Below are positions 1 through 8,431 of a DNA stretch of 64,000 bases, one piece after another. Below the pieces are notes generated by a model. The model was not told the origin of the DNA and searched no databases. It worked only from the letters and a program-made list of their open reading frames with translations. Each line of letters begins with the position of its first letter. Positions within the stretch are counted from its first letter, which is position 1. Source of the stretch: Sphingomonadaceae bacterium (GTDB taxonomy: Bacteria; Pseudomonadota; Alphaproteobacteria; Sphingomonadales; Sphingomonadaceae); contig JACKKZ010000004.1 in the NCBI GenBank assembly GCA_024236195.1, forward strand, positions 248,001 to 312,000, in the 5' to 3' direction. A program made the translations under genes and the position numbers.

Positions 1-151
1 TGAGCACGACCAGATCGGCATCCTCGCCCTCTGCCGCAGGCGCAATGCCCCGCGCGGCCAGGCTTTCAGCCATGCGCTCGCCATCATAGACATTCATCTG
101 GCAGCCAAAGCTTTTGACGCGGTAGGTCTTGGGTGGAGAAGTGTGGGGCAT
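1..151 (-). CDS. miaB: MiaB, tRNA methylthiotransferase (N-terminal part, cut by window edge)
   Basis: Only the first 50 codons are present; the gene runs off the left edge. The visible N-terminus reads MPHTSPPKTYRVKSFGCQMN, and the KSFGCQMNVYD stretch with Cys at residue 17 is the start of the MTTase domain, where this Cys is a ligand of the auxiliary 4Fe-4S cluster. MiaB is a radical-SAM enzyme that adds the 2-methylthio group to isopentenyl-adenosine 37 of tRNAs. It lies 25 bp downstream of the acyltransferase gene and probably ends the nfu-tsaB-rimI-mucR-fur-plsC run, an order familiar in alphaproteobacteria. The radical-SAM and TRAM domains are outside the window. Confidence 0.9.
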   Translation of the reverse strand, partial: MPHTSPPKTYRVKSFGCQMNVYDGERMAESLAARGIAPAAEGEDADLVVL

Positions 152-176
152 GGCGCGGCCCTATAGCGAAAGCGGA

Positions 177-1079
177 TCAGGAATCCAAAGGCGGTTTCAC
201 AGCTTCCGATTTCCCCGCATTATAGCGCACTGGCCCTACATCATGCGCGAAGTCGCGCAGCGGCTTGCCCAGTGCTTCCAGCAGCGCGGCTTCGATCTCT
301 GCCCGCGCCCGTGCGCCGATTTCCTTGCGGCCCTTGTGGTCTTCTGGGCTGAAGGGTTCGAGATAGCGGATGCGCACGGGGAAGCTGCCCTTGCGCGCCA
401 GAATGCGCTTGGCATTGTTGATCCCGCCTTCTTCGCCGACCCAGCCTATTTCCTCGCTCACCGCGCCATAATCGAGCAGCACCGGCTGCACCAGCACGCC
501 GGGCGGGGGCGGTTCCAGCACTTTCAACAGCGATGTTTTGAAAGGCAGCAGCGAATGGCCGTCGGTCGTGGTGCCTTCGGGGAAGACCGTGACTGACCAA
601 TTATCCGCCAGCGATTCTCGCAACGCGTTGATCTGTCCCGCCACATCGCCGCGCGCCTCGCGCTGGACATAGACTGTGCGGTTGAGGCGGCAGAGCCAGC
701 TGATTACCGGAACTTTCGACAGTTCCGCCTTGGCGACGAAGGCCGTGCCGCTGGCGCCTGCGAGCGCGAGGATATCAACCCAGGAGACATGGTTGGAAAT
801 GAAGAACACATCGCGCCGCAGCGGCGTGCCGCTGATTTCCACCCGCGCGCCGACAACCCAAGCGGCCTGCGCGAGGAACAGCTTGGGGAAGGGCGAACCA
901 TAAGCGAGGATGCGCCAGAGGTAATGCAGCGGCACATAAAGGATTAGCGACAGCAGCAATCCGCCCAAACGGCGGATGAGGCGCAGCCAGCCACGGATCG
1001 AAATGGGGGTAGGGTGCCCCTGCGCGGCGAGGGCTCGCAGCTCGGCGGGATCAGTCCTCGCGGTCGATCCGGACGCCAT
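177..1079 (-). CDS. plsC: 1-acyl-sn-glycerol-3-phosphate acyltransferase (PlsC family)
   Basis: A 300-residue membrane-associated acyltransferase expected to acylate lysophosphatidic acid to phosphatidic acid. A hydrophobic segment at about residues 39-58 precedes the domain. Block I is NHVSWVD (H97 and D102 form the HX4D catalytic pair) and block III is FPEGT at 166-170. The chosen ATG at 1079 lies inside the end of fur, a 29-bp overlap on the same strand that suggests translational coupling. An upstream extension in the same frame is possible but would run through the fur coding region. Family assignment is firm; the acyl donor and exact substrate (LPA versus ornithine-lipid type lyso-lipid) cannot be read from sequence. 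Confidence 0.88.
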   Translation of the reverse strand: MASGSTARTDPAELRALAAQGHPTPISIRGWLRLIRRLGGLLLSLILYVPLHYLWRILAYGSPFPKLFLAQAAWVVGARVEISGTPLRRDVFFISNHVSWVDILALAGASGTAFVAKAELSKVPVISWLCRLNRTVYVQREARGDVAGQINALRESLADNWSVTVFPEGTTTDGHSLLPFKTSLLKVLEPPPPGVLVQPVLLDYGAVSEEIGWVGEEGGINNAKRILARKGSFPVRIRYLEPFSPEDHKGRKEIGARARAEIEAALLEALGKPLRDFAHDVGPVRYNAGKSEAVKPPLDS

Positions 1080-1473
1080 AGAGTTCCATCCGGTGATCGA
1101 CGAGGCGATAGCCCAGCTTCTCCGCGATCTGGCGCTGCAAGGCCTCCAGCTCGGGATCGACAAATTCCACCACCTTGCCGGTTTCCACGTCAATCAGATG
1201 GTCATGGTGCGCTTCGGGGGCAGCTTCGTAGCGGGCGCGCCCATCGCCGAAATCGTGCCGGTCAAGGATGCCTGCCTCTTCAAACAGGCGGACAGTGCGA
1301 TAAACGGTGGCAATGGAGATCTTGGGGTCGATGGAGGAAGCGCGCTGGTGCAGCAGCTCCACATCCGGGTGATCCTGACTTTCCGAAAGCACACGCGCAA
1401 TCACGCGCCGTTGTTCCGTGATCCGCAGGCCACGTTCCGCACACAGCTGTTCGATGTCGATGGCGAGGGTCAA
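1051..1473 (-). CDS. fur: Fur-family metal-responsive transcriptional repressor
   Basis: A 140-residue protein with the Fur winged-helix DNA-binding half (LCAERGLRITEQRRVIARVL, then ISIATVYRTVRLFEEAGIL as recognition region) and a C-terminal dimerisation half with the HHDHLI metal-binding stretch. The CxxC structural zinc motif of enteric Fur is absent: HHDHLI is followed by DVETGKVVEF, as in many alphaproteobacterial Fur/Mur proteins. It may therefore respond to iron or manganese. It sits between mucR and plsC on the same strand. Which metal it senses is inference; the family is clear. Confidence 0.88.
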   Translation of the reverse strand: MTLAIDIEQLCAERGLRITEQRRVIARVLSESQDHPDVELLHQRASSIDPKISIATVYRTVRLFEEAGILDRHDFGDGRARYEAAPEAHHDHLIDVETGKVVEFVDPELEALQRQIAEKLGYRLVDHRMELYGVRIDRED

Positions 1474-1492
1474 GACCGGCTCCGAAAATGAT

Positions 1493-1524
1493 AACGCCCC
1501 GCACTCTTAGAGAGGCAGGGCGTT
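1493..1524 (-). terminator. possible terminator hairpin between mucR and fur
   Basis: An inverted repeat AACGCCC / GGGCGTT (1493-1499 and 1518-1524) with an 18-nt loop lies between mucR and fur. Read on the minus strand it is followed by ATCATTTTC, a poor uridine tract, so termination would be weak or partial. It could instead be part of the fur promoter/leader. Confidence 0.35.
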
Positions 1525-1549
1525 TATCTCAACCTGTAGCGGTTTGATT

Positions 1550-1993
1550 TTAGGCGACCGACTTTTTCCGGCGGCCACGCTTCTGGCCCGGCTTGCGACC
1601 GAGGCCGATCTTCTTCGCCAGTTCGCGGCGGGTTTCGGCATAGTCGGGCGCGACCATCGGGTAATCGGCATTGAGGCCGAACCGTGCGCGATATTCGTCC
1701 GGCGTCAGGCCATGGTCAGTCATGAGGTGACGCTTGAGCATCTTCATGTCCTTGCCGCATTCGAGGCAGACAATCTTGTCCTTCTTCACGGACGAACGGA
1801 TCGACACGGCCGGTTCAGGCTTTTCTTCGACCGGAGCGGCACTTTCACCGAGGCCGGACAGGGCCTGGTAGACATTGGTGATCAGTGACGGCACGTCTTC
1901 CACTGCGACATTATTGTTGCTCACATGGGCGGCGACAATATCCGATGTCAGCGTGATCAGCGTTTCGGTCATGTCGTTTTCAATCTGGTCCAT
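1550..1993 (-). CDS. mucR: MucR/Ros-family zinc-finger transcriptional regulator
   Basis: A 147-residue regulator with the prokaryotic Ros zinc finger: C-x2-C-x9-H-x4-H in the segment CLECGKDMKMLKRHLMTDH, followed by the typical GLTPDEYRARFGL helix and a basic tail ending GQKRGRRKKSVA. The ATG at 1993 is preferred because GAGGA sits 6 nt upstream; a longer in-frame reading to 2089 has no support. MucR proteins are pleiotropic H-NS-like regulators of envelope polysaccharide, motility and cell-cycle genes in alphaproteobacteria. It stands between rimI and fur with its own 157-bp upstream region, so it is probably transcribed from its own promoter. Confidence 0.9.
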   Translation of the reverse strand: MDQIENDMTETLITLTSDIVAAHVSNNNVAVEDVPSLITNVYQALSGLGESAAPVEEKPEPAVSIRSSVKKDKIVCLECGKDMKMLKRHLMTDHGLTPDEYRARFGLNADYPMVAPDYAETRRELAKKIGLGRKPGQKRGRRKKSVA

Positions 1994-2150
1994 TTTATTC
2001 CTCGTTCGGGACTTGGAGCGACTTGCCGGAATTCTTGCGATCCGGTCGCAATTAATAGCTGACACCGCATGGGCCAACCGACACAGCAATTCAAGCGCCG
2101 TCTCTCCATCTTATTAACATTGGGGTAGGTTAACCTTGAATTCCGGGAAT

Positions 2151-2603
2151 TTAAACCGAAAGTTTGAAGGTGATCGCATCAATTCGACTGCCATCGGCCA
2201 GGCGATAATAGTCCTTTCGACGGCCGATGGGCTCAAATCCATGGAGCCGGTAAAGTGATTCGGCAGGGTTGTTGCTGCGCATTTCGAGGAACACGTGCTC
2301 CGCCTCCCGCCGCCGCGCTTCCTCGGTCACGCGTTGCAGCAGCAGGCGGCCAAGGCCTTTGCCGCGATGGTCCGGTTGGACGGCGACCAGCAGCAATTCC
2401 TCTTCCCCCGGTGCAGCGCGCACCATGGTGAAGCCGGCGGCCTCTTCCCCTTCGCCGGGCCACTCGCCATTTGCTGACACCAGCAAATAATGGGTATTGG
2501 GCAGGGTCAGCGCATCGCTCACCTGGCGGCGGTTCCACGCTTCGCCCCATTGCGGGTCAAAGGCGCAATCCATCACGCGCATGATGCGATCAATATCGTC
2601 CAT
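2151..2603 (-). CDS. rimI: RimI, ribosomal protein S18 alanine N-acetyltransferase
   Basis: A 150-residue single GNAT domain. The acetyl-CoA loop is VQPDHRGKGLGRLLLQ (Q/RxxGxG/A form), followed by the conserved FLEMRSNNPAESLYRLHGF segment typical of RimI. It starts at an ATG sharing its A with the TsaB stop (TGATG), so the two are translationally coupled; tsaB-rimI adjacency is widely conserved. Its known substrate is the N-terminal Ala of ribosomal protein S18, encoded here at 14.8-15.0 kb with the expected Met-Ala start. Confidence 0.88.
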   Translation of the reverse strand: MDDIDRIMRVMDCAFDPQWGEAWNRRQVSDALTLPNTHYLLVSANGEWPGEGEEAAGFTMVRAAPGEEELLLVAVQPDHRGKGLGRLLLQRVTEEARRREAEHVFLEMRSNNPAESLYRLHGFEPIGRRKDYYRLADGSRIDAITFKLSV

Positions 2604-3214
2604 CAAGCCTTGACCTTGGCATCCGGGCCGCGGCCATAGATCGGCTTGATCTCATCCAGCAGCTTGGTCTCATGCAGCAGGTAGGTCTGCCGGGCATCGG
2701 GCATGAGATCGAGCGGCAACCGGCCATCACCCAGCAAGTCAGCCAGTTCCTGCGCCCGATTGCCTGCGATAACCTTGTGTCGGCAAGCCTTGGCAGCCTC
2801 CTCCGGACGCAAGGATTGGACGGAGTCTTCTGCCGTACTGCAATCGGCGAAGTTCTGGATGAACCATTCGCCATGCCCGCCATTCATGCAGACTGTGACC
2901 GGGCGCGGTTGGGGCTGCCAGCTGCGCGCAGCCACCAGAGACAATGTGGGATAGCCGAGCACCTGTGCTTGCCAGGCAATGCCGAGCGCGCGCGCGGTCG
3001 CAATTCCGATACGGATACCGGTAAAACTGCCCGGCCCCAGCGCGACGAGGATCCGCTCGGCCTTGCCCTTGCCCGGTAAAGCCTCGATCATCGGCACGAG
3101 CTGCTCTGCATGGCCGCGGCCGAGGATGCGGTGATCCCCGGCGACAAGTTTCGACCCGTCAAACAGGGCGACCGAGCAGGCCTCCGTCGAACAATCTATC
3201 GCAAGTGTCGGCAT
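2603..3214 (-). CDS. tsaB: TsaB, tRNA threonylcarbamoyladenosine biosynthesis protein
   Basis: A 203-residue ASKHA-fold protein starting MPTLAIDCSTEACSVALFDG and containing the signature LVALGPGSFTGIRIGIATARAL. TsaB is the non-catalytic partner that dimerises with TsaD and, with TsaE and TsaC, makes t6A at position 37 of ANN-decoding tRNAs. The C-terminal part is shorter and less conserved than the N-terminal half, as is usual. It overlaps rimI by one base and follows the nfu gene by 21 bp, so the three probably form an operon. Confidence 0.9.
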   Translation of the reverse strand: MPTLAIDCSTEACSVALFDGSKLVAGDHRILGRGHAEQLVPMIEALPGKGKAERILVALGPGSFTGIRIGIATARALGIAWQAQVLGYPTLSLVAARSWQPQPRPVTVCMNGGHGEWFIQNFADCSTAEDSVQSLRPEEAAKACRHKVIAGNRAQELADLLGDGRLPLDLMPDARQTYLLHETKLLDEIKPIYGRGPDAKVKA

Positions 3215-3235
3215 GGACCGGGCAGCGGTGATGCG

Positions 3236-3814
3236 TCAGGCGGCGCGGACTTCAACCACTTCGGGCACGTAATGCTTCAGCAGCCCTTCGATCCCTTGCT
3301 TGAGCGTGGCGGTGGAGGATGGGCAACCTGCGCAGGCACCCTGCATCTGGAGGTAGACAATCCCTTCGCTGAAACCGCGATAGACAATATCGCCTCCATC
3401 GCCCGCCACAGCAGGGCGCACACGCGTTTCCAGCAGATCATTGATCTGGGCAATCACGTCAGCATCTTCGGGACGGTCCTGCACCACCATGTCATCTTCG
3501 CCGGGCACTGAAATGCCGCTGGCATCACCACCGGCAAACAGCGGGGCCTCGCTGACAAAATGGTCGAGCAGGATGGACACTACCTGCGGCTTCAGCGTCG
3601 CCCAGTTGACGCCCGGCGCGGCAGAGACGGACACGAAATCCCTTCCGAAGAACACGCCGGTGACTTCGCCCGTGTCAAAAATCGCCTGCGCCAGCGGAGA
3701 AGCTTCGGCTGCTTCCGGACTGGCAAATTCGCGGGTGCCCGATGGCATCACCTGCTGTCCGGGCAGGAATTTGAGCGTGGCGGGGTTCGGAGTGGTTTCG
3801 GTCTCGATAAACAT
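3236..3814 (-). CDS. Nfu-type iron-sulfur cluster carrier protein
   Basis: A 192-residue protein with two domains: an N-terminal Nfu_N domain (MFIETETTPNPATLKFLPGQ onward, to about residue 90) and a C-terminal NifU-like domain carrying the CAGC cluster-binding motif in QGACAGCPSSTATLKQGIE. Such proteins receive 4Fe-4S clusters from the SUF scaffold and deliver them to client enzymes; complex I, lipoyl synthase and MiaB are typical clients, and two of those are encoded in this window. It is divergent from the M16 peptidase gene, with a 78-bp shared upstream region. Confidence 0.9.
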   Translation of the reverse strand: MFIETETTPNPATLKFLPGQQVMPSGTREFASPEAAEASPLAQAIFDTGEVTGVFFGRDFVSVSAAPGVNWATLKPQVVSILLDHFVSEAPLFAGGDASGISVPGEDDMVVQDRPEDADVIAQINDLLETRVRPAVAGDGGDIVYRGFSEGIVYLQMQGACAGCPSSTATLKQGIEGLLKHYVPEVVEVRAA

Positions 3815-3892
3815 GCTGCGCTATGTAGTGAGGCTGATCAATCCCCACAAGCCTGTGCGCGTTCACTATGCCTTCAGAGTTTCCGCGCCTAT

Positions 3893-6871
3893 ATGCAGCG
3901 CATGACACATTTCCCGCGTGCTGTCCGGCACCTCGCGCTCCTTGTTCCATTGATCTTGCTGGCTCCGCATGCCGATGCGCAAGACAGCGACAATCATGTT
4001 CCGGTGTCGCCCTATGAAAACCTGCCAGAGCCGCAGGCGCTGCAGACCGATGAAACGCCTTGGATCTATCGCGGCAGCGACGTGCCGCAGGACAAGGAAT
4101 GGCTGTTTGGCGAGATGGATAATGGCCTGCGCTATGCCGTGCGCAGGAATGGTGTGCCGCCGGGGCAGGTTTCGATCCGTATCCGTATTGATGCAGGCTC
4201 GCTGCATGAAAGCGATTCCGAACGCGGCTTTGCCCATTTGATCGAGCACCTTACTTTCCGTGAGAGCAAATATCTCAAGGACGGCGAGGCGATCCCGAAA
4301 TGGCAGGAAATGGGCGCAACGTTTGGCAGCGATACCAATGCTGAAACCAGCCCGACCCATACGGTCTACAAGCTTGATCTGCCCGGCGCTTCCCCGGCGA
4401 AGCTGGTGGAAACATTCAAGCTTCTTTCCGGCATGATCCGGGAGCCCGCGCTGTCGACTGCCAACCTCAAATCCGATGTCCCCATCGTGCTCGCTGAAAA
4501 GCGTGAGCGTGGCGGGGCGCCGCAGCGCGTGGCGGAAGAGACGCGCAAGACGCTTTTTGCCGGGCAGCGCCTGGCAGAGCGCTTGCCGATCGGAACCGAT
4601 GAGACGTTGAACGGGGCCACGCAGAAAGGTGTGCGAGCCTTCCATCAGCGCTGGTACCGCCCGGAAAACACCGTGATCGTGGTGGTTGGCGATGCCGATC
4701 CCAAGGTGCTGGCTGCGCTGGTGGAAAAATGGTTCGGTGACTGGAAAGGCCAGGGGCCGCGCGTGGAAGCTCCGCCCTTTGGTGATCCGGTTGCCCCGGC
4801 AGGCGCAGATCCTGCCAATCCGGTCGGGGAAACACAGGTGCTGGTGGAACCGGACCTGCCCCGCAGCGTGACCTTCGCCACCATGCGCCCCTGGCGCCCG
4901 GTGCAGGATACGATTGTTTATAATGAAGGGCTGCTGCTCGATGCTGTGGCGCAGGCAATCGTCAACCGGCGGCTGGAGGCCCGCGCGCGTGCAGGCGGCT
5001 CGTTCCTCTACGCGCAGGTTGAACAGGATGATGTAAGCCGCTCTGCCGACGCGACCTTTGTCTCTTTCGCGCCGCTCAGTGAAGACTGGCAGGCAGCGAC
5101 CGCTGAGGTGCGCGCCGTGATCGCCGATGCCATCGCCTATCCTCCGACGCAGGAGGAGATTGATCGCGAGGTGGCGGAATTCGACGTGGCCTTTGCCAGT
5201 TCGGTCGAGCAGCGCACGGTCATGGCCGGGGCAAAGCTGGCCGATGATATCGTGCAGGCTGTCGATATTCGCGAAGCGGTCGCTTCGCCGGAGACAGTGC
5301 TGAGTGTGTTCAGGGGGATGAAGCCGAAACTTACCCCTGAAATAGTCCACCAGCATACGCGCAAGCTGTTTGAGGGCGACGTGGTCCGGGGGGTCTATGT
5401 GACGCCGCAGGCGGGCGAGGCCGATGCAGCACGTCTGAAACTGGCGCTGGCCAGCCCGGTGAGCGCGGATTCGAGCGCGCGGCTGGCGGCAAGGAGTATT
5501 TCCTTTGATGACCTTCCCCCGATTGGCGAAGCGGGAACGATTGTCAGCGAGAAGCCGATTGGCTTGCTCGACATTGAACAGGTTGAATTCGCCAATGGGG
5601 TGAAAGCGATCCTGTGGTCGAATGATGCCGAGCCGGGCCGGGTCGCGGTAAAGGTCCGCTTTGGCGCGGGTGAGCGCGCCTTCGATGCTGATGAAGCCGC
5701 CTATATGACGCTGGGCGACATGGCGCTGGTCAGTTCAGGCCTGGGCGAATTGGGGCAGGAAGAGCTGGATCGTATTTCAACCGGTCGCAAGATGGGCTTC
5801 GATTTCTCAATCAATGCCGGGAATTTCACTTTCTCGGCCCAGACCCGCTCTGCCGACGTAGCGGACCAGCTTTACCTGTTCGCAGCCAAGCTGGGCATGC
5901 CGCGCTGGGACAAGAACCCCGTGCTGCGCGCGCAAGCGGCGGCCAAGCTGGCGTATGAAAGCTATGCAGCCAGCCCCGGCGGGATGCTGTCGCGCGATCT
6001 CGAATTCCTGATGAATGCCCGCGATCCGCGTTTTGCAACCCCTTCACCGGAAGCGATTGCGGCGACCTCGCCAGAGGGTTTCCGCGCCGTGTGGGAGCCG
6101 CTGCTCAAGCAAGGCCCCGTGGAAGTGCTGGTGTTCGGCGAGTTTGACCGCGATGCCACAGTGGAGGCGCTGCGCCGCACCTTCGGGGCCTTGCCCCCGC
6201 GCGCGCCGATTCCGGCTGAGGTGGCTGCCCGCGTGCCTGCTTTCCCGGCAGTGGATAGCGGCCCGGAAATATTGTTCCACCGCGGTGATGCCAATCAGGC
6301 AGCGGCGGTGATCGCATGGCCTACGGGCGGCGGGGTGGACGGGATCCGCGAATCCCGCCAGCTCGAAATCCTCACGCAGGTGTTCAACAATCGCCTGATG
6401 GACCAGATGCGCGAACGTGCCGGGGCCAGCTATGCCCCGCGCGTCTCCTCCAACTGGCCAGTGGACCTGAACAGCGGCGGGCGGGTGATGGCAATTGCCC
6501 AGCTTAAGCCAGAAGATGTGCCGGTGTTCTTCGCTACGGCGGATGCGATTGCTGCAGATTTGGCCACCAATCCCCCGACCGAGGAGGAGCTGGCCCGGGT
6601 GACGGAGCCGCTCAAGCAGCTGATCAACCGCGCATCCACCGGCAATGGTTTCTGGATGTATAACCTCGAAGGGTCTTCGCAGGATCCGCGTCGGGTCACG
6701 GTGATCCGCTCCTTGCTCAACGATTACACGCGGACCACCCCGGATGCGATGCTGGGGCTGGCCAAGCGCTATTTCGGGCAGCGCCCCGGCTGGCGGCTGG
6801 CTGTGATCCCGGAAGGGCAAGAACTGGCAAAGGGCGGCGGCACCGGTCGCGCAGCAGCCAACGGGCGCTGA
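3893..6871 (+). CDS. M16-family zinc metallopeptidase, exported, two-repeat form
   Basis: A 992-residue peptidase with a signal peptide (hydrophobic core LALLVPLILLA, cleavage after HADA). The inverted zinc motif HxxEH is HLIEH in FAHLIEHLTFRESK at about residue 117, within the first M16 repeat; a second, inactive M16 half follows from about residue 560, as in periplasmic PqqL-like and sphingomonad M16 proteins. The ATG at 3893 begins the signal peptide; ATG 3902 (MTHFPRAV) is an equally good choice. No clear Shine-Dalgarno is visible. It probably degrades peptides in the periplasm; the substrate is unknown. It is divergent from nfu. Confidence 0.85.
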   Translation: MQRMTHFPRAVRHLALLVPLILLAPHADAQDSDNHVPVSPYENLPEPQALQTDETPWIYRGSDVPQDKEWLFGEMDNGLRYAVRRNGVPPGQVSIRIRIDAGSLHESDSERGFAHLIEHLTFRESKYLKDGEAIPKWQEMGATFGSDTNAETSPTHTVYKLDLPGASPAKLVETFKLLSGMIREPALSTANLKSDVPIVLAEKRERGGAPQRVAEETRKTLFAGQRLAERLPIGTDETLNGATQKGVRAFHQRWYRPENTVIVVVGDADPKVLAALVEKWFGDWKGQGPRVEAPPFGDPVAPAGADPANPVGETQVLVEPDLPRSVTFATMRPWRPVQDTIVYNEGLLLDAVAQAIVNRRLEARARAGGSFLYAQVEQDDVSRSADATFVSFAPLSEDWQAATAEVRAVIADAIAYPPTQEEIDREVAEFDVAFASSVEQRTVMAGAKLADDIVQAVDIREAVASPETVLSVFRGMKPKLTPEIVHQHTRKLFEGDVVRGVYVTPQAGEADAARLKLALASPVSADSSARLAARSISFDDLPPIGEAGTIVSEKPIGLLDIEQVEFANGVKAILWSNDAEPGRVAVKVRFGAGERAFDADEAAYMTLGDMALVSSGLGELGQEELDRISTGRKMGFDFSINAGNFTFSAQTRSADVADQLYLFAAKLGMPRWDKNPVLRAQAAAKLAYESYAASPGGMLSRDLEFLMNARDPRFATPSPEAIAATSPEGFRAVWEPLLKQGPVEVLVFGEFDRDATVEALRRTFGALPPRAPIPAEVAARVPAFPAVDSGPEILFHRGDANQAAAVIAWPTGGGVDGIRESRQLEILTQVFNNRLMDQMRERAGASYAPRVSSNWPVDLNSGGRVMAIAQLKPEDVPVFFATADAIAADLATNPPTEEELARVTEPLKQLINRASTGNGFWMYNLEGSSQDPRRVTVIRSLLNDYTRTTPDAMLGLAKRYFGQRPGWRLAVIPEGQELAKGGGTGRAAANGR

Positions 6872-6959
6872 ATTCTGCCATTTCGTTGCGAGTGTTACCT
6901 TTGCAATTGCCGCCTGCGCGGCGTATGGGCGCGCCTTCCTGAAATGAAAGTTGATACAA

Positions 6960-8333
6960 GTGGCACGTAACTGGACACCCGACAGCTGGCAGGGCTTTGA
7001 AGCAAAGCACCTGCCCAAATATGAAGAGGCAAGCTTGCTGGCAGAGGCAGAGCAGAAGCTCTCCAACTATCCGCCGCTGGTGTTTGCGGGGGAAGCACGT
7101 GCGCTGAAGGCTGACCTGGCCGATGTTGCCGCAGGCCACGCATTCCTTCTGCAAGGCGGCGATTGCGCGGAAAGCTTCGCCGAATTCCACCCCAACAATA
7201 TCCGCGACACTTTCCGTGTGCTGCTGCAGATGGCGGTCGTCATGACCTTCGCCAGCAAGCGCCCGGTGGTGAAGGTTGGCCGCATGGCGGGCCAGTTTGC
7301 CAAGCCGCGCAGTTCCGACACGGAAACGCAGGGCGAAATGACGCTGCCGAGCTATTTCGGCGATATTATCAACGGGATCGACTTTGATCCCGAACAGCGC
7401 GTCAACGATCCGCAGCGCATGATCCGCGCCTATTCGCAAGCCGCGGCCACGCTCAACCTGCTGCGCGCCTTTGCCGGTGGTGGCTACGCCAATTTGCGCC
7501 AGGTCCACCAGTGGACGCTGGATTTCATGGGCCGCAGCCCGTGGGCGGACAAGTTCAGTCAGATGGCAGACCGCATCGGTGAAGCGCTGGACTTCATGGA
7601 AGCCTGCGGGATCGACCCGGCGACCGTGCCGCAGTTGCAGGGCACCAGCTTCTACACCAGCCACGAAGCGCTGCTGCTTCCCTATGAGCAGGCGCTGACC
7701 CGGCAGGATTCGCTGACTGGCGACTGGTATGACACCAGCGCGCATATGGTCTGGATCGGTGACCGCACCCGGTTCGAAGGCTCTGCCCATATCGAATATT
7801 GCCGCGGTATCGGTAACCCGCTGGGCATGAAGTGTGGCCCAAGCATGGAGCCGGACGCACTGCTACGCCTCCTCGACACGCTCAACCCCGCGCGTGAAGC
7901 CGGGCGCATCACGCTGATCAGCCGTTTCGGCCATGACAAGGTCGAAGCGGGCCTGCCGGCACTGGTCCGCGCGGTGAAGCGGGAAGGGCACCCGGTCGTG
8001 TGGTCTTGTGACCCGATGCATGGCAATGTCATCAAGTCGGACAGCGGCTACAAGACGCGTCCGTTCGACCGCATCCTCAGCGAAGTGAAGGGCTTCTTTG
8101 CTGTTCACCGGGCAGAGGGCACCCATGCAGGCGGCATCCATATCGAGATGACCGGGCAGGATGTGACCGAATGCGTCGGTGGTGCAATCGGCATTGCCGA
8201 TGAAGCGCTGGGCGATCGCTACCACACCCATTGCGACCCGCGCCTCAACGCTGCGCAGTCGCTGGAACTCGCCTTCCTGCTCGCAGAAATGCTCAATATG
8301 GAAGCGCAGGAACGGCAGGCAGACGCCGCCTGA
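6960..8333 (+). CDS. 3-deoxy-7-phosphoheptulonate synthase, class II (plant-type)
   Basis: A 457-residue class II DAHP synthase condensing phosphoenolpyruvate and erythrose 4-phosphate in the first step of the shikimate pathway. Family blocks are FLLQGGDCAESF, RMAGQFAKPRS, GTSFYTSHEALLLPYE, GNPLGMKCGP, SRFGHDKVEAGLP, WSCDPMHGN and GGIHIEMTGQDVTEC. It starts at GTG 6960 (MARNWTPDSW), which matches the usual family N-terminus better than TTG 6951. Upstream sequence gives only a weak AAAG. A strong terminator-like hairpin follows at 8342-8373, so it is likely a single-gene unit. Feedback control is not predictable from sequence. Confidence 0.93.
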   Translation: MARNWTPDSWQGFEAKHLPKYEEASLLAEAEQKLSNYPPLVFAGEARALKADLADVAAGHAFLLQGGDCAESFAEFHPNNIRDTFRVLLQMAVVMTFASKRPVVKVGRMAGQFAKPRSSDTETQGEMTLPSYFGDIINGIDFDPEQRVNDPQRMIRAYSQAAATLNLLRAFAGGGYANLRQVHQWTLDFMGRSPWADKFSQMADRIGEALDFMEACGIDPATVPQLQGTSFYTSHEALLLPYEQALTRQDSLTGDWYDTSAHMVWIGDRTRFEGSAHIEYCRGIGNPLGMKCGPSMEPDALLRLLDTLNPAREAGRITLISRFGHDKVEAGLPALVRAVKREGHPVVWSCDPMHGNVIKSDSGYKTRPFDRILSEVKGFFAVHRAEGTHAGGIHIEMTGQDVTECVGGAIGIADEALGDRYHTHCDPRLNAAQSLELAFLLAEMLNMEAQERQADAA

Positions 8334-8341
8334 TTTGGGAG

Positions 8342-8373
8342 AGCCTGCGGCAAATCCGCAGGCTACCCTTTTA
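8342..8373 (+). terminator. rho-independent terminator after DAHP synthase
   Basis: Perfect 9-bp stem AGCCTGCGG / CCGCAGGCT (8342-8350 and 8356-8364) with a 5-nt loop, followed by ACCCTTTTAAAT. Stem strength and the short T run fit an intrinsic terminator. It separates the DAHP synthase gene from egtB. Confidence 0.7.
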
Positions 8374-8431
8374 AATGTAACCTTTCTCGGCCATCATGCG
8401 AATGGACTGGCCGAGACAGGAGACATTTTCC

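Noticed and set aside
3866..5356. 496-residue open frame antisense to the M16 peptidase
   Set aside because: Its sequence is low in hydrophobic core patterns and rich in Arg/His as expected from reverse translation of a GC-rich gene; the M16 frame has clear domains.
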